Translations under genes and position numbers: made by a program | NCBI GenBank assembly: GCA_947623925.1 | Contig: CANQID010000005.1 | Span: forward strand, 1-51,159 | Origin: an uncultured Bacilli bacterium | GTDB taxonomy: Bacteria > Bacillota_I > Bacilli_A > RF39 > UBA660 | Direction of reading: 5' to 3' | DNA: 51,159 nt | Notes under the pieces: model-generated | Databases searched by the model: none | Told to the model about the DNA's origin: nothing | What the model saw: the letters and a program-made list of their open reading frames with translations, nothing else | In this document: positions 8,968-18,226 of the stretch, one piece after another | Position numbering within the stretch: position 1 is the stretch's first letter | How the letters are laid out: the number at the start of each line of letters is the position of its first letter

Positions 8968-9798
8968 TCACCTCTTAATAAATTTTAAATAATCCTCATA
9001 ACGACTATAAAGTATTTTCTTTGTTTTAACTGCTTCTTTTACTCCACAATTGTCTTCTTTATCATGCATACAATCTCTGTACTTACATAATTGTTTATAC
9101 TCATCAAACTCAATAAAACTATCTCTTATATCAGTGTTTTCCATACCTATAAAATCTAGGCTAGAAAAACCAGGTGTATCAGCTACCAAGCCACCACATA
9201 ACTCTATAAGTTCAACATGACGAGTTGTATGTTTTCCCCTACCTAATGCATATGAAATTTCATCTGTTTTTAAATTCAAAGTAGGTTCAAGTTTATTCAA
9301 CAAAGTAGATTTTCCTGCACCACTTTGACCTGTAAATACAGTAAGTTTATTTTTAAACAAACTTTTAATTTGCTCACAGTCATTGTTTGTTAAAACTTTA
9401 TAACCTATTTTTTTATAATAATCTATAATCTGTTCAATTTGTTTTTTTTCTATTTCATCAAGTAAATCTAATTTTGTAAAGCATATAATTGGTTCTACAT
9501 TATTAAATTCTATCGTAACAATCAATTTATCAAGCAAATTTGAACTAAAATCTGGTTCTTTTACACTTGTTACTACAAGTGCTTGATCAACATTTGAAAC
9601 AGGGGGACGTATAAGTCTATTTTGTCTATCTATCACTTTCATTATGCAATTATTTTCTGAATCAAATTCAACTATATCCCCAACTATTAAAGAAATTTTA
9701 TCATTTCTAAATTTACCTCTTGCTTTACACACATATTTTTTACCATCTGCAAGTATTGTATAATCATTACTTATTAATTTTACTATTCTGCCTGTCAT
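8968..9798 (-). CDS. rsgA: Ribosome small-subunit GTPase RsgA (YloQ)
   Basis: Late-stage 30S assembly GTPase. The 276-residue protein has an N-terminal OB fold, then a circularly permuted GTPase domain with motif order G4 (FTKLD), G1 (GQSGAGKST) and G3 (DTPGFSS), and a C-terminal zinc site with Cys and His in CKYRDCMH..NC. The permuted order is diagnostic. Its ATG shares a base with the prkC stop (TAATG), so translation is coupled to the kinase gene. Placement beside prkC and rpe is conserved across Bacillota. Confidence 0.95.
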   Translation of the reverse strand: MTGRIVKLISNDYTILADGKKYVCKARGKFRNDKISLIVGDIVEFDSENNCIMKVIDRQNRLIRPPVSNVDQALVVTSVKEPDFSSNLLDKLIVTIEFNNVEPIICFTKLDLLDEIEKKQIEQIIDYYKKIGYKVLTNNDCEQIKSLFKNKLTVFTGQSGAGKSTLLNKLEPTLNLKTDEISYALGRGKHTTRHVELIELCGGLVADTPGFSSLDFIGMENTDIRDSFIEFDEYKQLCKYRDCMHDKEDNCGVKEAVKTKKILYSRYEDYLKFIKR

Positions 9799-11561
9799 TA
9801 TTGACTGACTTCCTCATTTGTTTCTGTATCTGTTTGTTTATCGCTTGGTAATATTTCTTGTGGAGTTTCTGGTATTTCTGGTAATTTTGTTAATGTTATT
9901 GTTAATGATGCATATTTTGCAACCACAGTTCCTGCTGTTCTACTTTGAGCAACTACAATGCCCTCCGGTGAATCTGCTGTTTCCTTATATTTTACTGATA
10001 ATGTTATATTATTATCATCACACCATTGTTTTATCTGATCATAAGACCATTGTTCTTCAACAAAATCAGGGTATTCAACACTTGAATCTGCAACTACAAA
10101 TTTTATAGTGTCTCCTTTTTTTAATTCTGTTCCTGATAGAACACTTTGCTCAAGTATTACATTGTTTTCAACACTTCCATCAGTTATTTCTTTTAATTCC
10201 ATTTCTACTTTTATACCGTCTGCTTTTAATTTTCCTTCAACTTGACTATATAATTGACCTACGTAATTTTCAATTTTAATACCAGTTTCACCTGTTGAAA
10301 CAACAAGTGTAATTTTTGTATACTTAGTTACACTTCTTCCACTTTGTGGTGATGTTCTTATTACTAAATCTTTATCAACAGTAGTACTTGTTTCTTCTTT
10401 ATATTCAACATTTACTTCAAGTCCTTCTGCTTTTAGTTTAGCCTCAGCATCAACTATACTAAGTCCAGCAACATCAGGTATTTTTATTTCCTTCTCTGTT
10501 TTTCCAGCAAATAATAAAGCACATACACTTAAAATTAATAAAAAGCCTCCTATAACACTACCAAGAATTATTAAAATTTTATTTAATTTTTTATTTTTTT
10601 TCTTTTCAGTAGAATCTTCCTTTTTATTTTGTTCTGCTTTATTATTATCAACATCTTTTATAGTAGGCAAAACTTTAGTCTCTTCTAAATCTTCATGTTC
10701 TGAATATTCATATATTACTCTATGTTCATTTTGTCTTTCCTCATCTAAGGCTGTTTTTATATCATTATGCATTTCTGCAACTGAATCGTACCTGTTTTTT
10801 GGATTTTTTGCGCATGCCTTATATATTACATTTTCTATAGATTGTGGAATATTTTCAACAATACTTGAAACTCTAGGTATTTGCTCTTTCATTTGTTTTA
10901 TTGCAATTTCTACAGCATTTTCACCTTTAAACGGTAATTTACCTGTTAGTAATTCAAACATAAGTATACCAAGAGAATATATATCACTTTTTATTGTTGC
11001 TCCATTTCCGTTTGCTTGCTCAGGAGGTAAATAATGAACTGAACCCATAACTGAATTTGTTTGAGTAAGTTCTGTACTATTAAGTGCCATAGCAATACCA
11101 AAATCTGTTATTTTTACAGTACCATCTTCTTTAATCAAAACATTTTGTGGTTTTATATCTCTATGTATTATATAACTATCATGTGCACAAGTTACTGCAG
11201 AAGTAAGTTGTAACATTATATCTATTACTTCTGGTAATGTTAAAGCACCTCTTTTTTTAATTAAACTTTTAAGCGTTTTTCCTTCAACATATTCCATTAC
11301 TATATAGTAATTTCCATCATCTTCTCCAACATCATACATTTCAACAATATTAGGGTGTGATAATGAACTTGCGCTTATTGCTTCTCTTTGAAATCTTCTT
11401 ACAAATTTTTCATCATTAGCTAAATCCCCACGCAATACTTTTACAGCAACTTCCCTATTTAAAATAGTATCATAAGCTAAATAAACATTAGCCATTCCAC
11501 CTTCACCAATTGTTCTAATTATTTGATAACGATCATTTATTTTTTGACCTTTAGCTATCAT
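9798..11561 (-). CDS. prkC: PASTA-domain Ser/Thr protein kinase (PrkC/Stk1)
   Basis: Membrane sensor kinase that reads peptidoglycan fragments or lipid II and phosphorylates growth and division targets. Residues about 1-270 are a Hanks kinase domain: glycine loop IGEGGMANVYLA, VAVKVLR lysine, HRDIKPQN catalytic loop, DFGIAM. A charged linker precedes a single membrane helix (about 330-352), then three extracellular PASTA domains to about residue 565 and an acidic Thr/Glu tail. 587 residues, a common size. It overlaps prpC by ATGA and rsgA by TAATG, so kinase, its phosphatase and RsgA are made together. Confidence 0.96.
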   Translation of the reverse strand: MIAKGQKINDRYQIIRTIGEGGMANVYLAYDTILNREVAVKVLRGDLANDEKFVRRFQREAISASSLSHPNIVEMYDVGEDDGNYYIVMEYVEGKTLKSLIKKRGALTLPEVIDIMLQLTSAVTCAHDSYIIHRDIKPQNVLIKEDGTVKITDFGIAMALNSTELTQTNSVMGSVHYLPPEQANGNGATIKSDIYSLGILMFELLTGKLPFKGENAVEIAIKQMKEQIPRVSSIVENIPQSIENVIYKACAKNPKNRYDSVAEMHNDIKTALDEERQNEHRVIYEYSEHEDLEETKVLPTIKDVDNNKAEQNKKEDSTEKKKNKKLNKILIILGSVIGGFLLILSVCALLFAGKTEKEIKIPDVAGLSIVDAEAKLKAEGLEVNVEYKEETSTTVDKDLVIRTSPQSGRSVTKYTKITLVVSTGETGIKIENYVGQLYSQVEGKLKADGIKVEMELKEITDGSVENNVILEQSVLSGTELKKGDTIKFVVADSSVEYPDFVEEQWSYDQIKQWCDDNNITLSVKYKETADSPEGIVVAQSRTAGTVVAKYASLTITLTKLPEIPETPQEILPSDKQTDTETNEEVSQ

Positions 11562-12295
11562 TTAACTTCCTCCTTATCCAAAAATGCTACTGAAATATTA
11601 TCAGTTCCACCTCTATTATTACTTTTTATAATTAATTTATTTAATTTTTCTTCTATGCTTATTTTTTCTGAAAGCACCTTCGCGATTTGATTATTATCCA
11701 ACATATTTGTAAGACCATCACTACATAAAAATATACCATCAATATTAGTTTCTACATCAAATATATCCATTTCTACTTTTGTTGAAGCACCAAGTGCTCT
11801 CATAAGAACATTCTTTCTTGGATGATCTTTTGCTTCTTCAGGAGTTAATTCACCTGATTTTACTAATAAATTAACTAATGTATGATCATTTGTTATTTTA
11901 TGAATCATCTTATCTTTATAAACATACCCCGATGAATCACCGATATTTCCAAATAATAAAAATTCTTTAGTTAATACTGCAAGAACAAGTGTAGTACCCA
12001 TTCCAGCACTTTCTGGATTTTCTTCTGTATATTTATATATTAGTCTATTGGATTCACTTACTTCTGCTTTTATCCAACTAATTGCATCTTCTTTTGTACC
12101 AATACTGCTAAGTTCTTTAAATCTTTTACCAATATGTGATATAGCGATACTTGATGCAATTTCTCCACCTTTATGTCCACCCATTCCATCTGCAACGGCT
12201 AATAAATATTCTCCCATATCATTTTTTACAATTATAACACTATCTTCATTATGTGTTCTAACTTTACCAGGATCTGTTAAATAATAATAATCCAT
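11558..12295 (-). CDS. prpC: PP2C-family Ser/Thr phosphatase (PrpC/Stp)
   Basis: Metal-dependent (Mg/Mn) PPM phosphatase that reverses phosphorylation by the adjacent PrkC. The 245-residue protein shows the motif series THNEDSV, VADGMGGHKGGE, GDSSGYVY, LCSDGLTNML and GGTDNISV, which hold the metal-binding aspartates. It overlaps prkC by four bases (ATGA) and the rlmN stop by TAATG. Length and motif order are those of Bacillus PrpC. Confidence 0.95.
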   Translation of the reverse strand: MDYYYLTDPGKVRTHNEDSVIIVKNDMGEYLLAVADGMGGHKGGEIASSIAISHIGKRFKELSSIGTKEDAISWIKAEVSESNRLIYKYTEENPESAGMGTTLVLAVLTKEFLLFGNIGDSSGYVYKDKMIHKITNDHTLVNLLVKSGELTPEEAKDHPRKNVLMRALGASTKVEMDIFDVETNIDGIFLCSDGLTNMLDNNQIAKVLSEKISIEEKLNKLIIKSNNRGGTDNISVAFLDKEEVK

Positions 12296-13320
12296 TATAA
12301 TCCCTCCTCATAATTAGAGCGTAACTGTCCACATGCTGCATTTACTTTTCTACCAAATTCTCTTCTAATTGTAACATTTATTTTATTTTTTTTCAAAATA
12401 TCATAAAATCTCATTATTTTTTCTTTACTACTCTTTTTATATTCTATATGTGTAGTTTCATTGTACGGTATTAAATTTACGTAACAATTTATTCCTTTTA
12501 ATAATTTTGATAATTGTAATGCACACTCATATGTATCATTCACATTTTTAAGCATTATATATTCAAATGTTACTCTTCTATTTGTATTATATATATATTC
12601 TTTAACTGCCTTAATTAATTTATCTATATTATAAGCTTTATTTACTGGCATTATCTTACTTCTTAATTCATCATTAGGTGCATGAAGACTAATAGCCAAA
12701 TTAACTTGTTTACCATCTTTTATGAATTGTAATATTTTAGGTACCAATCCACTTGTAGAAACAGTTATATGTCTAGATCCTAACGCAATACCATATGGAT
12801 CATTTATAATATTTATAAATTTAATTACGTTATCGTAATTATCAAATGGCTCTCCTATTCCCATTAAAACAATGTGTGATATTTTTATATTTAAATTTTG
12901 TTCTATTTTTAAAACTTGTAATATCATTTCATTAGCATTTAAATTTCTTACTTTTTTTAATCTTCCACTTTCACAAAATGAACAAGCCATATTACATCCG
13001 ACTTGTGTAGATATGCACAAACTATTTCCATAATTATGATTCATTAAAACTGCTTCTATTTTATTTTTATCGTTTAATTCAAATAAATATTTTTTAACAT
13101 CAACATCTTCTTTTTTAGAAATAATTTTTATATCATCAAATTTAAAGTCTTTTTTTAATCTTTCTAATATCTCTTTTTTTATATTCGACATCAATGAAAA
13201 ATCATTAACTCTTTTTCTATATATCCACTCATAAATTTGAGTTGCTTTAAATTTTTTCTCTCCTAAATTAACAAAATAATTTTCTAAATCTTCTTTTGTC
13301 AATGAATATATACTAGTCAT
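12295..13320 (-). CDS. rlmN: Dual-specificity 23S rRNA/tRNA methyltransferase RlmN
   Basis: Radical SAM enzyme that methylates C2 of adenosine 2503 in 23S rRNA and A37 of some tRNAs. The radical SAM cluster motif appears as CNMACSFC, followed by GIGEPFDNYDN and the conserved CGQLR region near the C-terminus with the methyl-carrying Cys. The ORF track starts at a TTG; the ATG at 13320 follows a GGGTG site by 6 nt and is preferred, giving 341 residues. First gene of the rlmN-rpe operon, with an extended -10 promoter directly upstream. Confidence 0.95.
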   Translation of the reverse strand: MTSIYSLTKEDLENYFVNLGEKKFKATQIYEWIYRKRVNDFSLMSNIKKEILERLKKDFKFDDIKIISKKEDVDVKKYLFELNDKNKIEAVLMNHNYGNSLCISTQVGCNMACSFCESGRLKKVRNLNANEMILQVLKIEQNLNIKISHIVLMGIGEPFDNYDNVIKFINIINDPYGIALGSRHITVSTSGLVPKILQFIKDGKQVNLAISLHAPNDELRSKIMPVNKAYNIDKLIKAVKEYIYNTNRRVTFEYIMLKNVNDTYECALQLSKLLKGINCYVNLIPYNETTHIEYKKSSKEKIMRFYDILKKNKINVTIRREFGRKVNAACGQLRSNYEEGL

Positions 13321-13336
13321 ATAAACACCCAATATA

Positions 13337-13345
13337 ATTATACCA
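13337..13345 (-). promoter_or_regulatory. Extended -10 promoter of the rlmN operon
   Basis: TGGTATAAT on the minus strand lies about 17 nt before the rlmN ATG. No good -35 is seen; the upstream bases are the T-run of the preceding terminator. Confidence 0.65.
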
Positions 13346-13351
13346 AATATA

Positions 13352-13383
13352 TAAAAAAAATAATAGATTACTCTATTATTTTT
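13352..13383 (-). terminator. Terminator of the zinc-ribbon membrane protein gene
   Basis: AATAATAGA and TCTATTATT form a 9-bp stem with a 4-nt loop and a long T-run on the minus strand, separating the 13.4-14.4 kb gene from rlmN. Confidence 0.8.
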
Positions 13384-13412
13384 AGATTATAATTAATTTA
13401 ATAACTATATAT

Positions 13413-14387
13413 TTACATAATATTGTCACTTTGTTTATTACCACAAAAACTGCATATTTGTGATTCTCTTTTTATTATTGCGCCACAATTATTACATTTT
13501 TTATATTCTAATATGTTTTCAGGTAAATTATTTGTTTGAAAATCATTGACATTACTTGAATTTTGAGTTTGCTGTAAATGTACAGATTCATTATTTGGGT
13601 TTTCCATAACTTGCTGTTGATTATTAACATAATTTCCATCAATAATATTGTTACTATTATTTATATTTGGTTCATTAGTTTGTTGGTTTATGCTTTGATT
13701 ATTAGATTCACTAATACTTGTATTTTCTGAGTTTATATTATTTTGAAAAATATCAGTTATAGGTATTGGTCTAAATTCATTTGATGCATTACTTAAAGAA
13801 GGTTGATTAATTGGCTGTACTTGTTGTTGTGAAACTTCTACATTTACATTTTCATTAATAACATTATTATTTTTTTCTATAACATCAGGTACACTATTTT
13901 CAAAATTATCTAAATTATCATTAAATAACTCTTGTATTGGTTCTTGTAAATTTTTCTCATTTTCGTCTAATTTTACATTGTGAACATTTTTATTTAACTT
14001 TTTATTTTTTCTATAATCAATAAAACTAAGTATACTTGAAAATATAAGTAGTGCTGCTCCTACTATTATCAAATAAAATCCTATGCCATACTTGGCACTT
14101 CCCGCATTTAACTCATTTAGCGCTGTCATACTATCATTTATACCATAATAAAATATAAACAATATTAAGAGTGTTCCTATTGCAGGTATAAATGAAAAAA
14201 ATCCAACTTTAAATAAATATAATATTGCCCCTATAACTGCACAAGCTAACACAAGTTTTCCATTTTCACTTATAAAAGATTGTGAAACTCCATTTATAGT
14301 TACTATCGGAACAATTGTACCAACAATAATTATAATTGAGCTAATATATCCAATTATATCTGATTTATATTTTAATATCTTTTTCAA
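13413..14387 (-). CDS. Membrane protein with N/Q-rich linker and C-terminal zinc ribbon
   Basis: A 324-residue protein of unknown function. The first ~130 residues hold four hydrophobic segments (around 13-33, 45-60, 62-82 and 100-123). A long low-complexity linker (about 150-290) is rich in Asn and Gln. The C-terminus is a treble-clef-like zinc ribbon, CNNCGAII..CSFCG, of the zinc-ribbon type often found at the ends of Bacillota membrane proteins. An even number of helices would put both termini in the cytoplasm. The start is TTG with GAGG four bases upstream. It has its own promoter and terminator. The disordered linker is long relative to the folded parts. Confidence 0.75.
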   Translation of the reverse strand: MKKILKYKSDIIGYISSIIIIVGTIVPIVTINGVSQSFISENGKLVLACAVIGAILYLFKVGFFSFIPAIGTLLILFIFYYGINDSMTALNELNAGSAKYGIGFYLIIVGAALLIFSSILSFIDYRKNKKLNKNVHNVKLDENEKNLQEPIQELFNDNLDNFENSVPDVIEKNNNVINENVNVEVSQQQVQPINQPSLSNASNEFRPIPITDIFQNNINSENTSISESNNQSINQQTNEPNINNSNNIIDGNYVNNQQQVMENPNNESVHLQQTQNSSNVNDFQTNNLPENILEYKKCNNCGAIIKRESQICSFCGNKQSDNIM

Positions 14388-14407
14388 CTAGCCTCACCCT
14401 ATTATGT

Positions 14408-14416
14408 ATTATACCA
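14408..14416 (-). promoter_or_regulatory. Extended -10 promoter of the zinc-ribbon membrane protein gene
   Basis: TGGTATAAT on the minus strand directly after the herA terminator, about 20 nt before the TTG start. No clear -35 hexamer. Confidence 0.6.
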
Positions 14417-14430
14417 TGTTTTTTAAAAAA

Positions 14431-14458
14431 AAGAACTATTTACAATAAAATAGTTCTT
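14431..14458 (-). terminator. Terminator of the ftsY-ylxM-herA operon
   Basis: AAGAACTATT and AATAGTTCTT pair around a short loop and eight T follow on the minus strand. Confidence 0.88.
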
Positions 14459-14471
14459 AAAAAACATATTT

Positions 14472-16229
14472 TTATCTATTTACTTGCCAGTTTCCTACAA
14501 CATCACAGTTACCACTAGATGGTTCTGGATTAGGCATTTCCAATTTAACTATAAGTGGTATTTTAAATGCTGTTCCAAATCCTACACATGTACCTGCTTG
14601 TAAGCTTTTTTGTTTTTCAACTATTTCGGCACTTATATTAGGTAACATTTTTTTAATATAATCCAAATCTCTTGGGTGATTCATTTTAAATATTAAAAAG
14701 TTTGAAATTTGTGAAATAACAGTTTCAGATAATTCAACAGGTCTTTGTGAAATAAGATTTAAAATCAAACCATATTTTCTACCTTCTTTTGCGATTCTTT
14801 CAAATATATTATAACCAATCAATGCAACATCGCCATCATTTTGAACAACTCTATGTGCTTCTTCCAAAAATATATGAAATGGAATTGTTGCTCTATTTGG
14901 TAAATTTTTTGAAAAATTAAATAACATTTTACAATATATTTTAGTTGTTACTTTTGCAAACCAGTCTTCTACATCTTCAAAGTTAAAATTTATTATTTGT
15001 GCCTTTCTACCATTTGTCATTATAAGTGAAGCAATATACTGTTCCCTAGTTATATATTGTGGATAACTAAAATATTGTCCATATTCACTTATTGCAATAG
15101 AATGTAATCTAACTTTTAATGATATTGCAGCATCATATAATTTTTCGTTTCTAAGAAGTCCCTCTGAAATAAGAGTAAATTCTAATGCTTTTTCTAAATC
15201 TTCCATTGTGAAAAAGTTTATTTCTTCTTCTTCATATTTATCTAATTCATCTTTAATGAATGAGTTTATGTATTCAGTTATTAAATTACTTTCAGGGAAA
15301 TTACCATTAGTATCTATTACAAAACAGTCTCTAAAAGATCTAGTATATCCAATACCTTGTACAGGTGCATTTAAATTAAATTTATCTGTTTGGCATGAAG
15401 CAATTATTGAAAATATATCATTTCTTTTACTACTAGAAGTTTGATTTGTGTATAAAACTGTCATTATAGCCTTAGCAATAATATGATTTTTATAGTCTTC
15501 TGCAGTAGGTTTTTTACTTGAAAAAATTCTTACAAGTTTAAGCATTCTTTCTATTATTGGTAACTGAGAAGGACTAGATGCAGATAAAAGTAACGCAAAA
15601 TCATCTATATCAAGAAGCCATAATGGTATTCTTATTTTTTCACCATCTGTATCAAATTTATTAGTTGTATAATATTTAAAATTATAATTTGGATTTATTG
15701 TATTTATGTTTTTAAAAGCATTATGATATTCACCATATGCATCAAATATAAAGAAATTTGACTTATATGGTAATACATCAGTTTTTCCAAACAAATTTTG
15801 TAAAATTCTTGCAACTCCACATGATTTACCACTACCACTATTTCCAAATATAGCTAAATGATTACTACAAAGTGCATTTATATCTATTCTTATAGGATAT
15901 CCAGAATACAAAGGACTAGTTCCTAATAAAAATGTACCTTTACCTTCTGTTCCTAAAAATAATTTTACTTCATCTTCTCTAACCATTCTAATAGTAGAAG
16001 TTAATTTTGGTTTTCTTAATACACCACCAATAAATTTGTTATTTACAAATTCACCTAAAAATCTAATTTTAATAAGTGTTGCGCTTATATCTTCAACTTC
16101 ACCAAGTATTTTTTTGTCTTCATCTTCAAAAACAACATGCATATTCATTAAATCTGTTGAAAGTGGCCTATCTTGAGGTACCTCAACATGTGCCATATTA
16201 TCACTTATATATACTATTTTTCCAAACAT
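14472..16229 (-). CDS. HerA/DUF87-type ATPase
   Basis: A 585-residue FtsK/HerA-superfamily ATPase, probably a hexameric DNA translocase. An N-terminal beta-barrel-like HAS domain (about 1-110) precedes the RecA-like core: Walker A GNSGSGKS near residue 130, Walker B as FHIFLEEAHR near 455, and the sensor segment LNLISQRP. HerA enzymes often pair with the NurA nuclease in end processing; no nurA is visible here. It starts 10 nt after ylxM with a GAGGGTGAT ribosome-binding site. Plasmid VirD4-type coupling is less likely because no membrane segment or transfer genes are present. Confidence 0.82.
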   Translation of the reverse strand: MFGKIVYISDNMAHVEVPQDRPLSTDLMNMHVVFEDEDKKILGEVEDISATLIKIRFLGEFVNNKFIGGVLRKPKLTSTIRMVREDEVKLFLGTEGKGTFLLGTSPLYSGYPIRIDINALCSNHLAIFGNSGSGKSCGVARILQNLFGKTDVLPYKSNFFIFDAYGEYHNAFKNINTINPNYNFKYYTTNKFDTDGEKIRIPLWLLDIDDFALLLSASSPSQLPIIERMLKLVRIFSSKKPTAEDYKNHIIAKAIMTVLYTNQTSSSKRNDIFSIIASCQTDKFNLNAPVQGIGYTRSFRDCFVIDTNGNFPESNLITEYINSFIKDELDKYEEEEINFFTMEDLEKALEFTLISEGLLRNEKLYDAAISLKVRLHSIAISEYGQYFSYPQYITREQYIASLIMTNGRKAQIINFNFEDVEDWFAKVTTKIYCKMLFNFSKNLPNRATIPFHIFLEEAHRVVQNDGDVALIGYNIFERIAKEGRKYGLILNLISQRPVELSETVISQISNFLIFKMNHPRDLDYIKKMLPNISAEIVEKQKSLQAGTCVGFGTAFKIPLIVKLEMPNPEPSSGNCDVVGNWQVNR

Positions 16230-16239
16230 TTTATCACCC

Positions 16240-16533
16240 TCATATTAATTCTTTTATTTCTTCTTTTATTCTTTCATCTTTTATTTTTTCTAAAATATCA
16301 TTTATTTTATTGCTTTTTTCATATAGTTTTAACTTTTTTTCATATTGTATTAATTTTTCCTTTACGTCTTTTATTTGCTTATGTATAGCATTTCTACTTA
16401 TATTATTATTTAAACTTATTTCAGAAAGAGTCAAGTTATTGAAATAATAATCTTCAAAATACATTTTCTGTTTATCTGTAAGCAAGCACCCATAATAATC
16501 AAATAAAATTCCTAAATAAACTCTTTCTTCCAA
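16240..16533 (-). CDS. ylxM: YlxM-family putative DNA-binding protein
   Basis: Small helix-turn-helix protein (97 residues) of the YlxM/p13 family associated with the signal recognition particle genes. The pattern YYFNNLTLSEISLNN..ISRNAIHKQI is the expected sigma-70 region-4-like helix-turn-helix, followed by a charged coiled-coil tail. In most Bacillota ylxM sits next to ffh; here it is two genes after ftsY, the SRP receptor, which keeps the link. The start is TTG immediately after the preceding stop codon, with AGGTG about 6 nt upstream. Confidence 0.88.
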   Translation of the reverse strand: MEERVYLGILFDYYGCLLTDKQKMYFEDYYFNNLTLSEISLNNNISRNAIHKQIKDVKEKLIQYEKKLKLYEKSNKINDILEKIKDERIKEEIKELI

Positions 16534-16818
16534 TTAAAACACCTTTATTAATCCATCTATAGCATAAGCAATACATATAATACCACCTATTATATATGGT
16601 ATAGTAAATAGTTTTCGTTTAAATGTTTTTGTGTTATTATAAGCCATTGTAAAAAGAGCAAAAGCAAGAACAAATTCCAAAACAATAGCAAAACTATTTT
16701 CAAATATAGTCATTATTAAAAGCGCAATTACACAAGCCATTAATACTGCTTGAATAAATAAACCTATTTCATTTATTACAACTCTTTTTTTTGCTTCTCT
16801 TTTCTCAACTAACTTCAT
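16534..16818 (-). CDS. Small membrane protein between ftsY and ylxM
   Basis: About 94 residues with a basic N-terminus (KLVEKREAKKR) and three hydrophobic segments covering most of the remainder. Family not recognised. The ORF track begins 17 codons upstream inside ftsY; the ATG at 16818 follows a GGAGG site by 6 nt and leaves only a 14-nt overlap with ftsY. It is translationally coupled on both sides, so it is a true member of the SRP-receptor operon, but its role is unknown. Confidence 0.75.
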   Translation of the reverse strand: MKLVEKREAKKRVVINEIGLFIQAVLMACVIALLIMTIFENSFAIVLEFVLAFALFTMAYNNTKTFKRKLFTIPYIIGGIICIAYAIDGLIKVF

Positions 16819-17788
16819 TTTGATCCTCCACATCTTTAAATAATCCATATATATATTTTTCAATATCAAATGTTTTTAAATCCTCTTGTTTTTCACCTAA
16901 GCCTATTAACTTAACAGGTATTCCTACATTTTCTTTAATAGCAAGAACAATTCCACCTTTAGCAGTACCATCTAATTTCGTTAATACAATACCAGTAATA
17001 TTAGTAATTTCCTTAAAACTTTTTGCTTGACTTATTCCATTTTGACCCGTTGTTGCATCAACCACAAGTAAAGTTTCATGTGGAGCATTAGGTATTGCTT
17101 TTCCTATTACTTTATTTATCTTTTCAAGTTCTCTCATCAAATTATCTTTATTTTGTAGTCTACCTGCTGTATCTATTAAAACGATATCATAATCATTTGC
17201 TTCCATAAGTCCATCATATATAACACTAGATGGATCTGCATTTTCTTTATAAATAACAGGAGCATCTACTTTTTTACCCCATTCTTTTAATTGTTCTATT
17301 GCTCCTGCTCTAAATGTGTCGCCTGCAATGAGCAAAACTTTTTTATTTTCATTTTTAAATTTATAAGCAAGTTTTCCTATTGTAGTTGTTTTTCCAACTC
17401 CATTTACTCCTACAAATAAAATAACAGTTGGTCCATTTTGATTATAAGAAATTTTACTTGAAATTATATCATTATTTACATATATTATAAACATTTCATC
17501 TACTATTATTTCTATTAAATCAGATGAGTTGATTATATTTTCTTTTTTTACTCTTTTTTTAATTCTATCTATAAAATCCATTACAGTATTTACACCAATA
17601 TCTGCCATTATAAGTATTTCTTCAAGTTCTTCAAAATATTCTTCTGTAATTTTTTTATGTTTTTTATTTAAGTCATCTAGTTTACTAAAAAGTTCTTTTC
17701 TAGTTTTTTCTAAACCTTTGTCATAACTTTCAATTTCCTCTTTTTTTTCTTTTGTAAATATGTTCTTGAATTTATCAAAGAGTCCCAT
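16805..17788 (-). CDS. ftsY: Signal recognition particle receptor FtsY
   Basis: GTPase that docks SRP-ribosome complexes on the membrane for co-translational insertion. The 327-residue protein has a short charged N-terminal A region and the NG domain: G1 GVNGVGKTTTIGK, DTFRAGAIEQL, G3 DTAGRLQ, G4 TKLDGTAKGG. The A domain is brief (about 20 residues of Lys/Glu), as in many Bacillota, so membrane contact is likely through an amphipathic helix. It heads the ftsY-membrane protein-ylxM-herA cluster. Confidence 0.96.
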   Translation of the reverse strand: MGLFDKFKNIFTKEKKEEIESYDKGLEKTRKELFSKLDDLNKKHKKITEEYFEELEEILIMADIGVNTVMDFIDRIKKRVKKENIINSSDLIEIIVDEMFIIYVNNDIISSKISYNQNGPTVILFVGVNGVGKTTTIGKLAYKFKNENKKVLLIAGDTFRAGAIEQLKEWGKKVDAPVIYKENADPSSVIYDGLMEANDYDIVLIDTAGRLQNKDNLMRELEKINKVIGKAIPNAPHETLLVVDATTGQNGISQAKSFKEITNITGIVLTKLDGTAKGGIVLAIKENVGIPVKLIGLGEKQEDLKTFDIEKYIYGLFKDVEDQNEVS

Positions 17789-17842
17789 ATAATCACCCTA
17801 ATCTATATTTTACACTATATTCAATAAATTTTCCATATTTTT

Positions 17843-18148
17843 TTAAATTCTTCTATATTTTAAATCACTTTCAATGTTAAAATCAATACCAGAAACATTT
17901 TTTATTGCTTCTTTATAAAATTTTGTATATATTACAACTATAGGAATATTCATTTCTTTTGCAACACCAATATCAGACTCTTTTATATTATCGAAGCATA
18001 CAATATAACTTGGTTTTATTTCTTCATCTTCAATAACTAATATTTCATTATATCCTTTAGTATTGTCGATTAGTTGTTTAGGAGTAAAAATTTCATTTTT
18101 ATAATAAGTTTTGCCTTCACGTAAGCTAAATGAATCAGAATGATACAT
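17843..18148 (-). CDS. Small ORF of unknown function, probably the 3' part of a longer gene
   Basis: 101 residues, soluble-looking, with an alternating beta/alpha pattern (EILVIED..PSYIVCFDNI..VAKEMNIPIVVIYTK). The assigned ATG has no ribosome-binding site. The same frame stays open for 23 codons upstream, back to a TGA at 18220-18218, and contains coding-like residues (RLAFEFNKI) but no ATG, GTG or TTG. This suggests the reading frame originally continued from the 287-aa ORF just upstream and was broken near a hairpin at 18204-18226. Alternatively it is a leaderless or weakly translated gene. Function unknown. Confidence 0.5.
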   Translation of the reverse strand: MYHSDSFSLREGKTYYKNEIFTPKQLIDNTKGYNEILVIEDEEIKPSYIVCFDNIKESDIGVAKEMNIPIVVIYTKFYKEAIKNVSGIDFNIESDLKYRRI

Positions 18149-18203
18149 ACTAATAATTTTATTTTTATTTATTTTATTAAATTCAAAAGCAAGTCTAAAA
18201 ATA

Positions 18204-18226
18204 TTTGATTGATTTTTTCAATCAAA
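18204..18226. terminator. Bidirectional hairpin at the junction of the two unknown ORFs
   Basis: TTTGATTGA and TCAATCAAA form a perfect 9-bp stem with a 5-nt loop, with T-rich sequence on both strands. It overlaps the TGA of the 287-aa ORF. It could be that gene's terminator, or mark the site where a longer gene was broken. Confidence 0.6.

Noticed and set aside
9818-10108. Plus-strand ORF within prkC
   Set aside because: Antisense shadow of the PASTA region; its hydrophobic, Leu-rich composition is what the opposite strand would produce.
14472-16229. VirD4/FtsK conjugative coupling protein
   Set aside because: No membrane segments and no transfer genes nearby; HerA/DUF87 fits better.
18204-18226. 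TGA read as Trp (Mollicutes code 4) to extend the 287-aa ORF
   Set aside because: Reading TGA as Trp adds only nine codons before TAG and does not join the 101-aa frame. Elsewhere TGA is the stop in ATGA overlaps (prpC/prkC) and Trp is encoded by TGG.
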